In this document: piece after piece, positions 36,446 through 46,729 of the stretch
Numbering within the stretch: position 1 is the first letter of the stretch
Layout: every line of letters starts with the position of its first letter
Origin: Xestospongia muta
Taxonomy: Eukaryota > Porifera > Demospongiae > Haplosclerida > Petrosiidae
DNA length: 64,000 nt
NCBI GenBank assembly: GCA_963693285.1
Contig: OY848920.1
Location: forward strand, 7,701,135 to 7,765,134
Direction: 5' to 3'
Notes under the pieces: model-generated
Database searches by the model: none
Seen by the model: the letters and a program-made list of their open reading frames with translations, nothing else
Told to the model about the DNA's origin: nothing
Position numbers and translations under genes: made by a program

Positions 36446-39022
36446 CTCACTCCTACTAAACATGCACAGTAGTATATTACACTGTAATACATGTATATGT
36501 TTTATGTGTATGTATATGTAATGTAAATTATATTACATTTATATTTTATACAGTTTGCATAATTGATTTTATTTTTGTATTTTGTTGCTATGGTTATGAT
36601 TAAAATATTGGCAGTGACTATTTTTACGGCGCCGTAAACTACTTACGTTTGGTTATCTTTACGGCACTTACGTACGTGTTGTTGTAGGCATGCGCAGTTA
36701 GGTAATTACAACTTCGAATTTTTCTACATGAGATAAGACGTAAAGAAGGGCGCACCATAGTTGGGAACTTTCTTGTGCACAAAAACCTTAATATTCTTAC
36801 AGTAACATAAAGGAATAAAGAAGAGAATTATTGTGAGAAAATACATGCCACATGAATGATGGTTACCCAAAAATTAAAGTAAAGTATGACGGCCTCAATT
36901 TCTTGTTTATCATTATTGTACGTTAATGTACGTTATACAAATAATTCATAATATTATTTGTAAGAACCCCAAAAGTTTGTATAATAGACAAGTTGGATAA
37001 GTCAATTTTAGGAGTTACAAACATAGGAAGGTATTGAAAAGGATAGATGACTATTGTTAAACTGATTAATTTTTAGAATGAAGTCTCAAAACCTCACAAC
37101 AGTCATGATGATGAGCAACTAAATTATTTCTGTGATGGCACAAATATTTCATTCACATCCATTGTTTAGGTCAGATCCAATGTTTTGTGTATTAGAGGTA
37201 GTAAGTCCTCTCAGTTCATATGTCAATAACACTTACTTGTTTGGATTTTTTTAACTAATGTAAAGCCAAAATCTTGTTCTACTATTAAAACAATACAACT
37301 CATCTTCTTTGATGTTTGAAAATATGAGGAGATTGATTGTATTTACCATAATGCTGACATAAAGACCTTGTTTTATAATGAAATAAAGTTCTTTTTAGTT
37401 GGTATATATCATGTTGGACATGACATTATGCATGACTTGAATGAAGAGGTTAAACCATATCACTTCTTGTGTATGAAAATTTTCTTGCATTCCAAGAACT
37501 AAACCAAAGACTTTGAGCTACATTTAAAATACTATATTAAACTTTTCTCATTGACTGTAATATACGATGTATTAAAATCAAACGTAAAACAGCCATGCAT
37601 GATAATTATAAAAGTATAACTCATTTTAAGACCATTTTAAAACAGAAAGATATGTTTTTTACATGATATATCTACTTTTGCAAGTCTTATATCGATCTCT
37701 TTTAACAATCAAAGTAGTGGTTTGTGTAGATCTTTGAAGTAATCTCTGTAAGAGACACCACTTTTATGGCATATAGGCATTTTCATGAGGCAAAAAAGAG
37801 GTTATCAATGAAAGCTTGTAGGGGGAGTATTCTATTGTATTATAAGACCTAGTATTGAGTTGCATTCTTCGTTAGTTTGTTTCAATTTTTTTAAGTTAAT
37901 TAGATTTGTTTTGTCTTCTAAGAAGAAACAGATACAGTACATTTCCTGGCTTGGTTATAAACACACACACACATAATGTATATATGTATATATGCATCAA
38001 ACTCATTCCTTCTGATGTATGCATAATATATTATTGTTAGTTATTATAAAATTACAGCAATGCTCACTTATATATTTTATCCTAAGTACATGTCTTCAAT
38101 CTGTAATAATAAAATATGTTGTAAACATACTTTAACTAATTTATACTTCAAATAAACATAACACAAACAAGTAAATAAATATTCTAAAAGAATTATTAAA
38201 TGTAGGGATGGTAGTAAAAATATCTCTACTAGTAATGGCAGTATGAACACCCCTACATAGTAGCCACACAGAAGTACCAGTTAACAGTTAAAAGTTATTT
38301 TTACTGCATTATGAGTACATTACTTATAATTTAACAAAAAACTCACTTTCTATCAAACTGAACAATCATTCACTTTAGACTTGTTATGGGACTGAATGTT
38401 TGCCTCATACAACTGTCGAAAGAAAGAATTATGACCTTGATATAGTGTCCATTATGTAGGAATGTTTATACAGTCATTCTTGAGTTGATTGTGATTTTTT
38501 TACTGCTGTATCTAAATTTAATGAATTTTAATAAATTTTTATTTATATAAAACACTTTCTACTTTTTTAAACGTTTTTATGTGCTCTATAAATGAAACCA
38601 TGAAGTCAATACTAACATTAGCAGGATATCAATACCTTTTAATTTTAAATAAAGTAACTATTATAATAATCAAATGAAATTGCTAATCATATACCTATAC
38701 AACAGTAAAGTCTTAAGTTTTAATACAAATCTAGATAATATATATACCATAATATTACATAAAAATGGCTATGTATTTTTAATTGAAGGCAATTCCTATT
38801 TGTTTGGCAGACCTATAACTGTCTGTCATAATACACTCTGGTTATAAGCGACTTATTGTGTATACAGAGGTTTATATAAATGGGTGTGCCCATCAATCTA
38901 TCTCTTATTTTCCTATCAGCCTACTAACATTCTCCTAAATTGATGATAATTCAACAAACTATATTTGTTACAAAAATGTTTAAAACATAAAATGAACTGA
39001 AACACAAACATAGAAAATAACA
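36446..39022. other. Long intergenic region
   Basis: About 2.6 kb with no supported gene. It contains the second copy of the duplicate block (36,835-37,130), a short (CA)n/(TA)n stretch near 37,970, and from about 38,400 a segment paralogous to 34,000-34,680. That segment serves as the 3' flank of FEM1-like gene 2. Confidence 0.5.
36835..37130 (+). repeat. Dispersed duplicate block, copy 2
   Basis: Direct repeat of 33,640-33,925 with scattered substitutions and a small insertion near 36,925. Confidence 0.75.
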
Positions 39023-41089
39023 TCACACTTTATAATTAAAATAATGTTGAACACTTTCATTATTTGGAAAACCAATATCAGCTAGATCATGTAAAGCAAT
39101 AAAATCTTTAATATAAGGAGGAAGGTCTATTGATTGATATGGAATTGACTCTGATACTATAGATCTTGCTGAGAGACAAGTAAGAGGAAGAGGTGTGGAG
39201 AAGTAGTCATCAAAACGAGGATTGGCAAATTCTTCAGGTTGAGGTGTAGGTCTACTAACAGCATCAGGATGAGCTCCATGAGCAAGGAGCAGTGATGAAA
39301 TTTCTTTATTTTTTGATAATTTTAGAGGTCGAAAACCATTATATCCAACTTCATTCACAAATATATGACCACCTGATTCAAGCAATAACGACAAAAAGTC
39401 AGTAGTTATATCAAAAGAAGATAATGCGAGATCAAGTAAGTTAGAATGTAGTGGAGAATAGGAGGGAAATGTAGGACACTTATCTATGGCTTCATGACAA
39501 AGACTGGACACATCATTGCTAAGGTCTGAATTCTTGTATAGGTATTCTAATAGTTGTAGTAAAAACCTGAAACTATTTATGTGATCATTATGGTAAAAGC
39601 TATGTACATGAGGTTCAATGGTTGTACATAATTGAACACTGAGTTGTTGACATGTTATCAGATTTCTCAAGACAGGTAAAAATGCATTTTGCCAAATGTC
39701 AATAACATTAAAAAGGTTTGGAGTCACTAACAAGGTTACTATACAAGATTTATAGCCACTTTCAATAAGGCTAATTAGTTCACTATGATCACTTTCAGTA
39801 CATACTTGGAGACGTGAGAGAAGCATCTCTGTAGCTCGAAGCCACAACAGCAGACCTTGAGTACAAGAAATATCGTCTGATATCATCCATTTCCCAATTC
39901 CAAATAAACATTCAATAACAGTACTGTCACCATAACCAAGACATCGTTCTCTGATAATAAGACATTGATAAGCTAAGTAGACTTGTGTAGTAATTTTAGT
40001 GAAGTCAGGGTATTCTTCTTCAAACTCTTCAATGGACATTATTTCAATAAGACCACCATAAGCTTCAATAGGTTCAGATAATGTAGGAGGTGGTAGCTTT
40101 AATTGATTTCTGAGGATAAGACCATCTTTTAATCTATCATGACACATTTCGTGATCTGGTGTTTCATATGTCATATTCATAAAAAAATAATAGCTAGCAT
40201 CAAGTAAAATGTTATCAACTTTAAGTTGAGGAGGGAAAAGTGGATGTTTAGTAAAAATGTCAGTAATATCTTTCGCATTTGGTCCACTGTAAGGAAAAAC
40301 AGGATTTTTCACTTTAATAAAATTTTTTCTGTATGCTAAAAATAAAGCAGGAACCTTACTTGTAGATGAACAACGATTTGGTGGTATTTCTAGAGAGAAC
40401 AGTATTTTGATTGCACGTAAATCCTTTTTTAATACAGCATGATGAAGTAAAGTATAGCCACATTCGTCAATTAGAGTAGGATCAGCACCTGCTTTAAGTA
40501 ACATTGATATGATATCTTTGTCTGCTCGACACATAACAGCATGCATAAGTACTGTTTGACCCTTCATATCTCGATAGTGGATATCAGCTCCAACATTGAG
40601 TAGATAGTTAACAACTTCTTTGCTGGGCTCATATGTAGACACTGATTTTAACAAAGGCGTCATGGAACAACAGTCTGGAATATTAACTGATGCTCCATGA
40701 GATACCAGTAGTTTTAAAAGCTTAAGTGATAAACTTTGTCTAAAAGAATAGTTTTCGAGAACAGCATGTACAAGAGTCTGTTTGCGAATGATTGCACTAA
40801 AAATCCGTATTGTCTCTGGTACTAAGTAGTAGTGAGAAATAAGTTGGTTAATATCAAATTGTCCACTATGATGATCTAACACATATTGGACTATGTTGAT
40901 GTAATTAGATAGACAGGCTTTGAGTAAGACTGATATAAATCCACTAGTAAATGTAGCAGGACCAATATACAAGTTGTTCTTAGTTAGGTACGTTTTTAGA
41001 TCTTTTAGTACTTGTTTTGGCAAAGTAGTCGAAGACTCAAGTCGTTCTATCCAATATTTAATTTCTTCTTCTGACAATATCCACGCCAT
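39023..41089 (-). CDS. FEM1-like ankyrin-repeat protein 2 (688 aa)
   Basis: Single open frame, clearly paralogous to the gene at 24330-26384 along its whole length. Shared landmarks are NLYIGPATFTSGFISVLL, LLVSHGASVNIPDCCS, LLKAGADPTLIDECGYTLLHHA, LIIRERCLGYGDSTVIECLF and PLTCLSARSIVSESIPYQSI. The N-terminus MAWILSEEEIKYW aligns with MEWLLS of the other members, so the start is well supported. The central segment aligns with the TPR-like part of FEM1 and the C-terminus with its last ankyrin pair and CLxAR motif. Differences from gene 1 are concentrated around residues 85-105 and 260-320, which lie in loops of the ankyrin part and the linker. Probable substrate receptor of a CUL2-type ligase in cytosol or nucleus; the substrate is unknown. 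Confidence 0.85.
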   Translation of the reverse strand: MAWILSEEEIKYWIERLESSTTLPKQVLKDLKTYLTKNNLYIGPATFTSGFISVLLKACLSNYINIVQYVLDHHSGQFDINQLISHYYLVPETIRIFSAIIRKQTLVHAVLENYSFRQSLSLKLLKLLVSHGASVNIPDCCSMTPLLKSVSTYEPSKEVVNYLLNVGADIHYRDMKGQTVLMHAVMCRADKDIISMLLKAGADPTLIDECGYTLLHHAVLKKDLRAIKILFSLEIPPNRCSSTSKVPALFLAYRKNFIKVKNPVFPYSGPNAKDITDIFTKHPLFPPQLKVDNILLDASYYFFMNMTYETPDHEMCHDRLKDGLILRNQLKLPPPTLSEPIEAYGGLIEIMSIEEFEEEYPDFTKITTQVYLAYQCLIIRERCLGYGDSTVIECLFGIGKWMISDDISCTQGLLLWLRATEMLLSRLQVCTESDHSELISLIESGYKSCIVTLLVTPNLFNVIDIWQNAFLPVLRNLITCQQLSVQLCTTIEPHVHSFYHNDHINSFRFLLQLLEYLYKNSDLSNDVSSLCHEAIDKCPTFPSYSPLHSNLLDLALSSFDITTDFLSLLLESGGHIFVNEVGYNGFRPLKLSKNKEISSLLLAHGAHPDAVSRPTPQPEEFANPRFDDYFSTPLPLTCLSARSIVSESIPYQSIDLPPYIKDFIALHDLADIGFPNNESVQHYFNYKV

Positions 41090-41157
41090 CTTGGGCTATG
41101 TATTTCCTGTTTTCATAGCCCCTCCCATAAATTATTTATTTGGCAAATAACGGTGGC

Positions 41158-41312
41158 TCTTGGTGTAACTTGACTATGATGACATCATAATGAATGACAC
41201 GTAGTGATGTCAGCATATTGACATCGCTTAAATCGTAAACCAAATCTAACATAATACACTGTGACACATAGTGATGTCATTATAGGACATGTTCAGTCAA
41301 GTTACACCAAGA
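41158..41312. mobile_element. Short MITE-like element (about 155 bp)
   Basis: Perfect 18-bp inverted termini (TCTTGGTGTAACTTGACT at 41,158-41,175 and its complement at 41,295-41,312) flank about 120 bp with further imperfect internal symmetry (GTGATGTCA motifs). No coding frame. I see no clear target duplication, so the class is open. It lies about 70 bp upstream of the FEM1-like 2 start. Confidence 0.65.
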
Positions 41313-41399
41313 AGACCCCCCAAATAACTAAACCTAATAAAGAAATTGTATGAATTGTGTAAAATTAATAACAAATTAAATTAAAAACACTGTAAAAGT

Positions 41400-41970
41400 G
41401 ATTGCTTAACTTATAATAGGATGGATAATGTCAAGTGTGAACATTCTACAGACTACTATCCAATAAAATATTGTGTAGAAAGTTAGAAATATATATAAGT
41501 GTGGTAGTGATACTGAAAATCTTGTTGAGGATCTACTAGTACATTTAAAAGCTATCTCTGAGTCCATTAACTCCTATTATTTGGATGTTTAGACTTTAGA
41601 GTTTCTTACTTTCTTACAGAAAAATAACCATGCTACATCAGGCCATTACACAATACAAGCTCCTAATGGTTCTCTTATATCAGTCTATTGTGATATGGAG
41701 GGTAGTAACTGTGATGGTAAGGGAGGCTGGATGAGAGTAGGCTACCACAACATGAGTCAACCTAATGCCATCAGTCCTCCTGGACTAATTAATACTATAA
41801 CATTTTGCCAACATAGATCATAGGCTTTGTTGTCAACCTATGTCTTTGTCTACATTTTTCTCTGCTCATGGATTTTGTTACAGCAAAGTTTGTGGTCAAA
41901 TAAGAGGCGACCAGTTTAAATCACCAGATGGATTTCCACCTTTGTATGATAGCAATGCCAGTCAACAATG
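41400..41970 (+). pseudogene. Secreted fibrinogen-like fragment 2
   Basis: Scattered matches to the intact gene at 43,113: the segment around NSTDYYPIQYC, then the GHYTIQAPNGSLISVYCD stretch, EGSNCDGKGGWMRV, and FKSPDGFPPL. Frames are broken several times, and there is no start or C-terminus. It breaks off at about 41,970. Confidence 0.75.
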
Positions 41971-43112
41971 AAGACACTCCTATATTATTATATAACACAT
42001 GGTCCAAAAATGTTATGAAACTGCAAAACATGCAAATGTTTCAATCGTATAAAATTAATTTTAATAAAAAATAAACAAACATATTTATTTTAATAGCATA
42101 CCAAACATGCAACACTATATGACCACTAAATGCAATATACATTGTATATTATATAGTATTAAGTCTATAATTTATATGTCTACATACAGAAAGTTCACAC
42201 TAGCTATACAGCACATTTACGTCACCATTGAATAAAATATTATAAGAGACATTTGACTATTTTACTATTTTATTGCCACACCTACAATTACTGTATTCAT
42301 TTCTTAACACTGATGATATTATTGAACTTTATGTTCAATAACTTATTGTTATTGTTTGTTTTAGTTTATACATGGCCAATTAGATGACATACAGTACTTC
42401 AGCTGTGTTTTCTGAATATTAAAATAGAAGAGCTGTTTTTGCTCATTCTTATGTTTATAAACATATTTCAGGTACTGTAATAAATTTAGAATATGAGGGA
42501 AATGATAAACTTGATTACTGGACTTAGTGTACACTGTGGACCAGATATTATAAGAAACTATTGGTACTTGAAATCTACTTCTGTCTGTTTTGTTTAGGTT
42601 ACGATTATATACAGTTCAGTCTATGTTTTCTATTAGATGTTCTTGAAAAACATTTTTGAACTTTGGCTAGTACATAACAATTTTGATGAAAATAATAATC
42701 TAAAATGACAAAAGTATAATCAAAATGACAATATTATAGTGAACTACTTCCATTAATACAACAATCAAGTCATGTTTAGAAACTATAAAATTGTCATGTT
42801 ATCTTGCTATATCATGTTTATTTGATGTATGTTAGTCTGTTGACCCTCACAATAAGAAGCCTATTAGTAATCAAAACAGTATGATGTTTATTATTTTACA
42901 TCAAATAGTTTTGCTGCATAAACTACTTTAGTTAAATCAACAGTCTGCTTTTTGCAAGGATATATGTATAGTACATAAAACATTAAACAGTAAGCGTCAT
43001 TTTATTTCATATATATATATATATATATATATTGCAGACAATCAAGATTACAAGATCAGCAAATCAATCAAAACTTTATGCCTTACTTTGAAATCTATCA
43101 GTTACTTTAATA
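41971..43112. other. Intergenic region before secreted gene 3
   Basis: About 1.1 kb, AT-rich, with no supported gene. It includes a (TA)n run at about 43,008-43,033. The last 80 bp before the start (ACAATCAAGATTACAAGATC...) are repeated before the copy at 49,712, so they are the likely promoter or 5' UTR. Confidence 0.45.
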
Positions 43113-44252
43113 GTGATGTATTTTTTGGCTATACCTTTTATTATACTTGCAGCTGTCATCTCTTCCATCTCAGATGCTCCTATTAAGGTATACTGGGATA
43201 ATTCTCTATGTGGTGAAGATCCTTCTGGATCCATAACTGGGCTTTCAATTGATGTTTCTCCTATTGGTACCAATGATTGCTTAACTTGTAATGGAAAGGA
43301 TAATGCCAAGTGTGAAAACTCTACAGACTACTATCCAATACAATATTGTGTAAAAGTTAGAAATACACATAATAATAATTATTGTGGTAGTGATGTCGGG
43401 AATCTTGTTAAGAGTCTACTAATACATTTAGAAGCTATCTCTGAGTCCATTAATTCATATCCTGCTGGGTGTTTAGATATTCTACAGAAGAATAACCTTG
43501 CTATATCAGGCTATTACACAATACGAGCTCCTAATGGTTCTCTTATATCTGTCTATTGTGATATGGAGGGTAGTAACTGTGATGGTAAGGGAGGTTGGAT
43601 GAGAGTAGGCTACCTCAACATGAGTGAACCTCATGTTACATGTCCTTCTGGACTAACTCTAAGAGAATTTAACAACATAAATCATGGGCTTTGTGGTCGA
43701 CCTATGTCTTCATCTGTAATTTACTCTGCTCATGGCATTCATTACAATAAAGTCTGTGGTCAAAGAAAAGGTTATCAGTTTGGCTCATCGGATGGATTTC
43801 CACCTTTGGCTGGTCCTTATGTCACTCCAAATATTGATAATTGTAACACATATGTTGATGGTGTTACTATTACTTATGGTAGTAATCCTCGTAAACATAT
43901 CTGGACTTATGCTTGTGGTGTAAGAGAAAATAATAACGGTCCATATTCATGTCCATGTAATAATGGAAGTTCTGGCACAACATCACCTATTTTTGTAGGT
44001 AAGGAATACTATTGTGAATCTGGATTCCCTTATGGGATTGTACGTCCTGTCTTGTATTCTAATGACATATTGTGGGATGGTCAACAATGTGGAGGATTAG
44101 AAGGACCATGTTGTAGTAATCCAAAGATGCCATGGTTTGTAAAAACTCTTGATAAACCAACTTTGGAGGATATTGAGCTGAGAATGTGTGGTAGTGGAGA
44201 GGCAGATGACGAAGATACTCCTCTTGATATAATTGAACTTTACGTTCATTAA
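43113..44252 (+). CDS. Secreted fibrinogen-like Cys-rich protein 3 (379 aa, intact)
   Basis: The only intact member of its family here. A signal peptide (MMYFLAIPFIILAAVISSIS) is followed by a Cys-bearing N-terminal region. A segment like the start of a fibrinogen C-terminal domain follows (about 130-185: ISGYYTIRAPNGSLISVYCD, then GKGGWMRVGYL). The second half has CGQRKGYQFGSSDGFPPL, YVDGVTITYGSNPRKHIWTY, ILWDGQQC, CC and MPWFVKTL, ending TPLDIIELYVH. ORFs with this second-half pattern are common in sponge and cnidarian genomes, usually unnamed. That is from memory and not from a search. Several N-x-S/T sites (NSTD, NGSL, NMSE, NGSS) fit an exported glycoprotein. Function is unknown; a lectin-like or recognition role is inference from the fibrinogen-like start. 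Confidence 0.85.
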   Translation: MMYFLAIPFIILAAVISSISDAPIKVYWDNSLCGEDPSGSITGLSIDVSPIGTNDCLTCNGKDNAKCENSTDYYPIQYCVKVRNTHNNNYCGSDVGNLVKSLLIHLEAISESINSYPAGCLDILQKNNLAISGYYTIRAPNGSLISVYCDMEGSNCDGKGGWMRVGYLNMSEPHVTCPSGLTLREFNNINHGLCGRPMSSSVIYSAHGIHYNKVCGQRKGYQFGSSDGFPPLAGPYVTPNIDNCNTYVDGVTITYGSNPRKHIWTYACGVRENNNGPYSCPCNNGSSGTTSPIFVGKEYYCESGFPYGIVRPVLYSNDILWDGQQCGGLEGPCCSNPKMPWFVKTLDKPTLEDIELRMCGSGEADDEDTPLDIIELYVH

Positions 44253-44424
44253 AAATATGTTTGGGTGTTCAAGTTTTGAATTAAGTATCTATTATGTACT
44301 GTCTACATTTGATTGTTTATTTTGTTTTTTTGTATATAAAATTCTGGATTTTATAGCAACAATTTATACTGTTATTGCTCACCAAAAATGAATATTCTGT
44401 TTTATGAGAAGGTTGATACACCTT

Positions 44425-44560
44425 ATTGTACTAACCCTAAGATGCCATGGTTTACAAAGACACTGAATGAGACTACCAGTGAAGATATTGAACTGATAAT
44501 GTGTGGTAGTGAATCAGTGAAAAATGAAGACACCCCTGTGGATATTAATGTACATTTTTT
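44425..44560 (+). pseudogene. C-terminal scrap of secreted fibrinogen-like gene
   Basis: About 135 bp encode the family C-terminus (CTNPKMPWFTKTLNETTSED, then a Cys and an acidic stretch) with no start and no upstream domain. It is left over from a local duplication between genes 3 and 4. Confidence 0.7.
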
Positions 44561-44601
44561 TCAATGACATATTCTATTGGTAGATTTAAAACATATGTAG
44601 A

Positions 44602-45219
44602 TGACTAACACTATGACAATTTAACAACATAGATCATGGAGTTTGTGGTCTTTTTAATTGTTTAACATTGGTATCAACATTCTTTTCCTCTCAAGGAAAT
44701 AATTACAGTGAGGTCTGTGGCCAAATGAGAGGTTATCAGTACAGATTGCCAGATTGATTTCCACCTTTGTTTGATAGCAATGCCAGTCCAGACATCGAGA
44801 ATTGTAGCACATATGTTGATGGTGTTACCATTACTTATGGTAGTAATCCTCGTAAACATATCTGGGCTTATGCTGGTGGTTTGAGCGAGGGATACTCTCA
44901 GGGTGATCTTTTATGTCCATGTAATACTGGGAGTACAGGAACAACTATACCTGATTTTGTTGGTAATGATAATTACTGTGAATCTGGATTACCTGCAGGA
45001 CAAGCTTGGCAGCATGTTCTATATGCTAGTGATCCATTGTGGGATGGACAACAATGTAATGGAAATGAAGGACCATGTTGTACTAACCCTAATATGCCAT
45101 GGTTTATAAAATCTCTCAATGAGACTACTACAGAAGATATTGAACTTAGGGTATGTGGAAATCAAGGTGGTATAGATGAAGATACTCCTTTGGATATCAT
45201 TGAACTGTATATTCGTTAA
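44602..45219 (+). pseudogene. Secreted fibrinogen-like fragment 4 (C-terminal half)
   Basis: Matches the second half of the copy at 49,712-50,863 in one frame, but begins without signal peptide or fibrinogen-like part. Two in-frame TGA codons occur at 44,614-44,616 and 44,755-44,757. The last 150 codons (from 44,767: MFDSNASPDIENC...) are open to TAA. The first TGA is at the same position as the TGA in the 49,712 copy. A poly(A) signal AATAAA follows at about 45,380. Confidence 0.75.
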
Positions 45220-46681
45220 AAGCATGGCAACTCCTCATACTTTTATACTCTGACTAACAATATGAATTGGTGTTTTTAGCATAATATTGTTAGCTGATAG
45301 TCTCCTTAGCTGTCTTATATATATATATATATATTTCAAGTTTAGACTCTGTTCTTATGCTACATCAGACTCGTACTAAATAAAGTGACTTTCATTTAAT
45401 ATTATGTATGCTCTTCTCTGTTGTAGTTGTGTTCTTTTCTCAAATTTATTGCACTTAAAACATAAATTAGATCAGGCATGTGATAGCAGTGCCTATAAAT
45501 AAGGATGGTTCAGATGTCCATCAAAAGACATCAGAATATCTCAATACTTGTCAGTCTTTCTACCTTGGATTACATCCATGTTATGACTGATTTATAGGCT
45601 AAGCATAAGTAGAAGTTGGTGAAAATGCTGAATTCTTCACGTTTCTTTTGCTGCTTTTTCTTTTGTCCACAAACAATAAATCAGAAAGTAAAAGATTTGC
45701 TACCATTTTCACAGAAGTAGCACAATTTGAAAGTAACTGTCAGCTTTTGTATTTCACATTTTGAATGCTTCTGAAACGAAATCAAGCAATTTACTAGTTT
45801 ACTATCAAGAGCTAGCTTAAAGAAATCTTTTTATGAATAATTAATATTAATGGTAAGAAAAGGATCAAAACGGAGAATATTAGTTTCCTACTTATGGCAG
45901 TAAGTATAGACTACTTCCTTCTTTGATATTCAGCTTATAAGAAGGTTCAGGATAATTATTGTATGACTGATAAGCTAATGACTGTAAGTCTAACTATGAT
46001 GCAATGAATTAAGTATTATTACAACTTCTTGTATTCTTGAGAACCTCCTTGTTAATGGAACCATTTTAAGTTCCTAGCATTTCCTGTTATCACTGTAGTC
46101 ACAATAATTATTTTTTCATCACAATAATTATGTAAAATGCGTTTTTGGGAGCTGGTTGAAAATGAGACCTCACAACAACAGCAACAATATGCTACAGCTT
46201 TCTCTATTGACTATTAAAACACTTACATTCTTAAATTCATCATCCCTACATAATATCACAGGCAGCAAAAACAATTTAGGATATTCATCAACTATCTAAA
46301 TCATTTAATAATATCAATGAAGTTACAAGTACTGCATACTATCTTCTGTCTTTGTTTCTTCATTAATACACAATATATTGTGATACCATATTATAGAAGT
46401 GTTGACTGACTTATTTTAAAGTATTGAGATATATTTGAGATTACATGACTCATAGGATTGCTAAGTACAATATTTGCAATAATTATATATTAAGATATTA
46501 AACATGACTGACATTATTTATCTTCATACATTAGGTTTCGTTGTTTGTACTAGTCACTTTTAAGAAAAATTTCTAAAAACAGTAAAGATTGGTTCGTTCA
46601 CAAAGGTGTGGAACATCCAGTTATTAAAGCACACACATTGTCAATTAACCACATAATTAATATTTGTAAAAGGAAGAGGAA
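45220..46681. other. Intergenic region before FEM1-like 3
   Basis: About 1.46 kb without a supported gene, with a (TA)n run at about 45,318-45,336. Two parts (about 45,375-45,590 and 46,400-46,680) recur before FEM1-like 4 and probably contain shared 3' and promoter elements. The roughly 700 bp between them are unique to this copy. Confidence 0.45.
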
Positions 46682-46729
46682 GTGTTACTTTGTGTAAAAA
46701 GGAATCGTTTCCCGTCAAAAAGAGTCAAA

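Noticed and set aside
43076..43309. Minus-strand frame at the start of secreted gene 3, repeated at 49,675-49,908
   Set aside because: It lies opposite the signal peptide of a supported gene and is conserved only because the DNA is duplicated.
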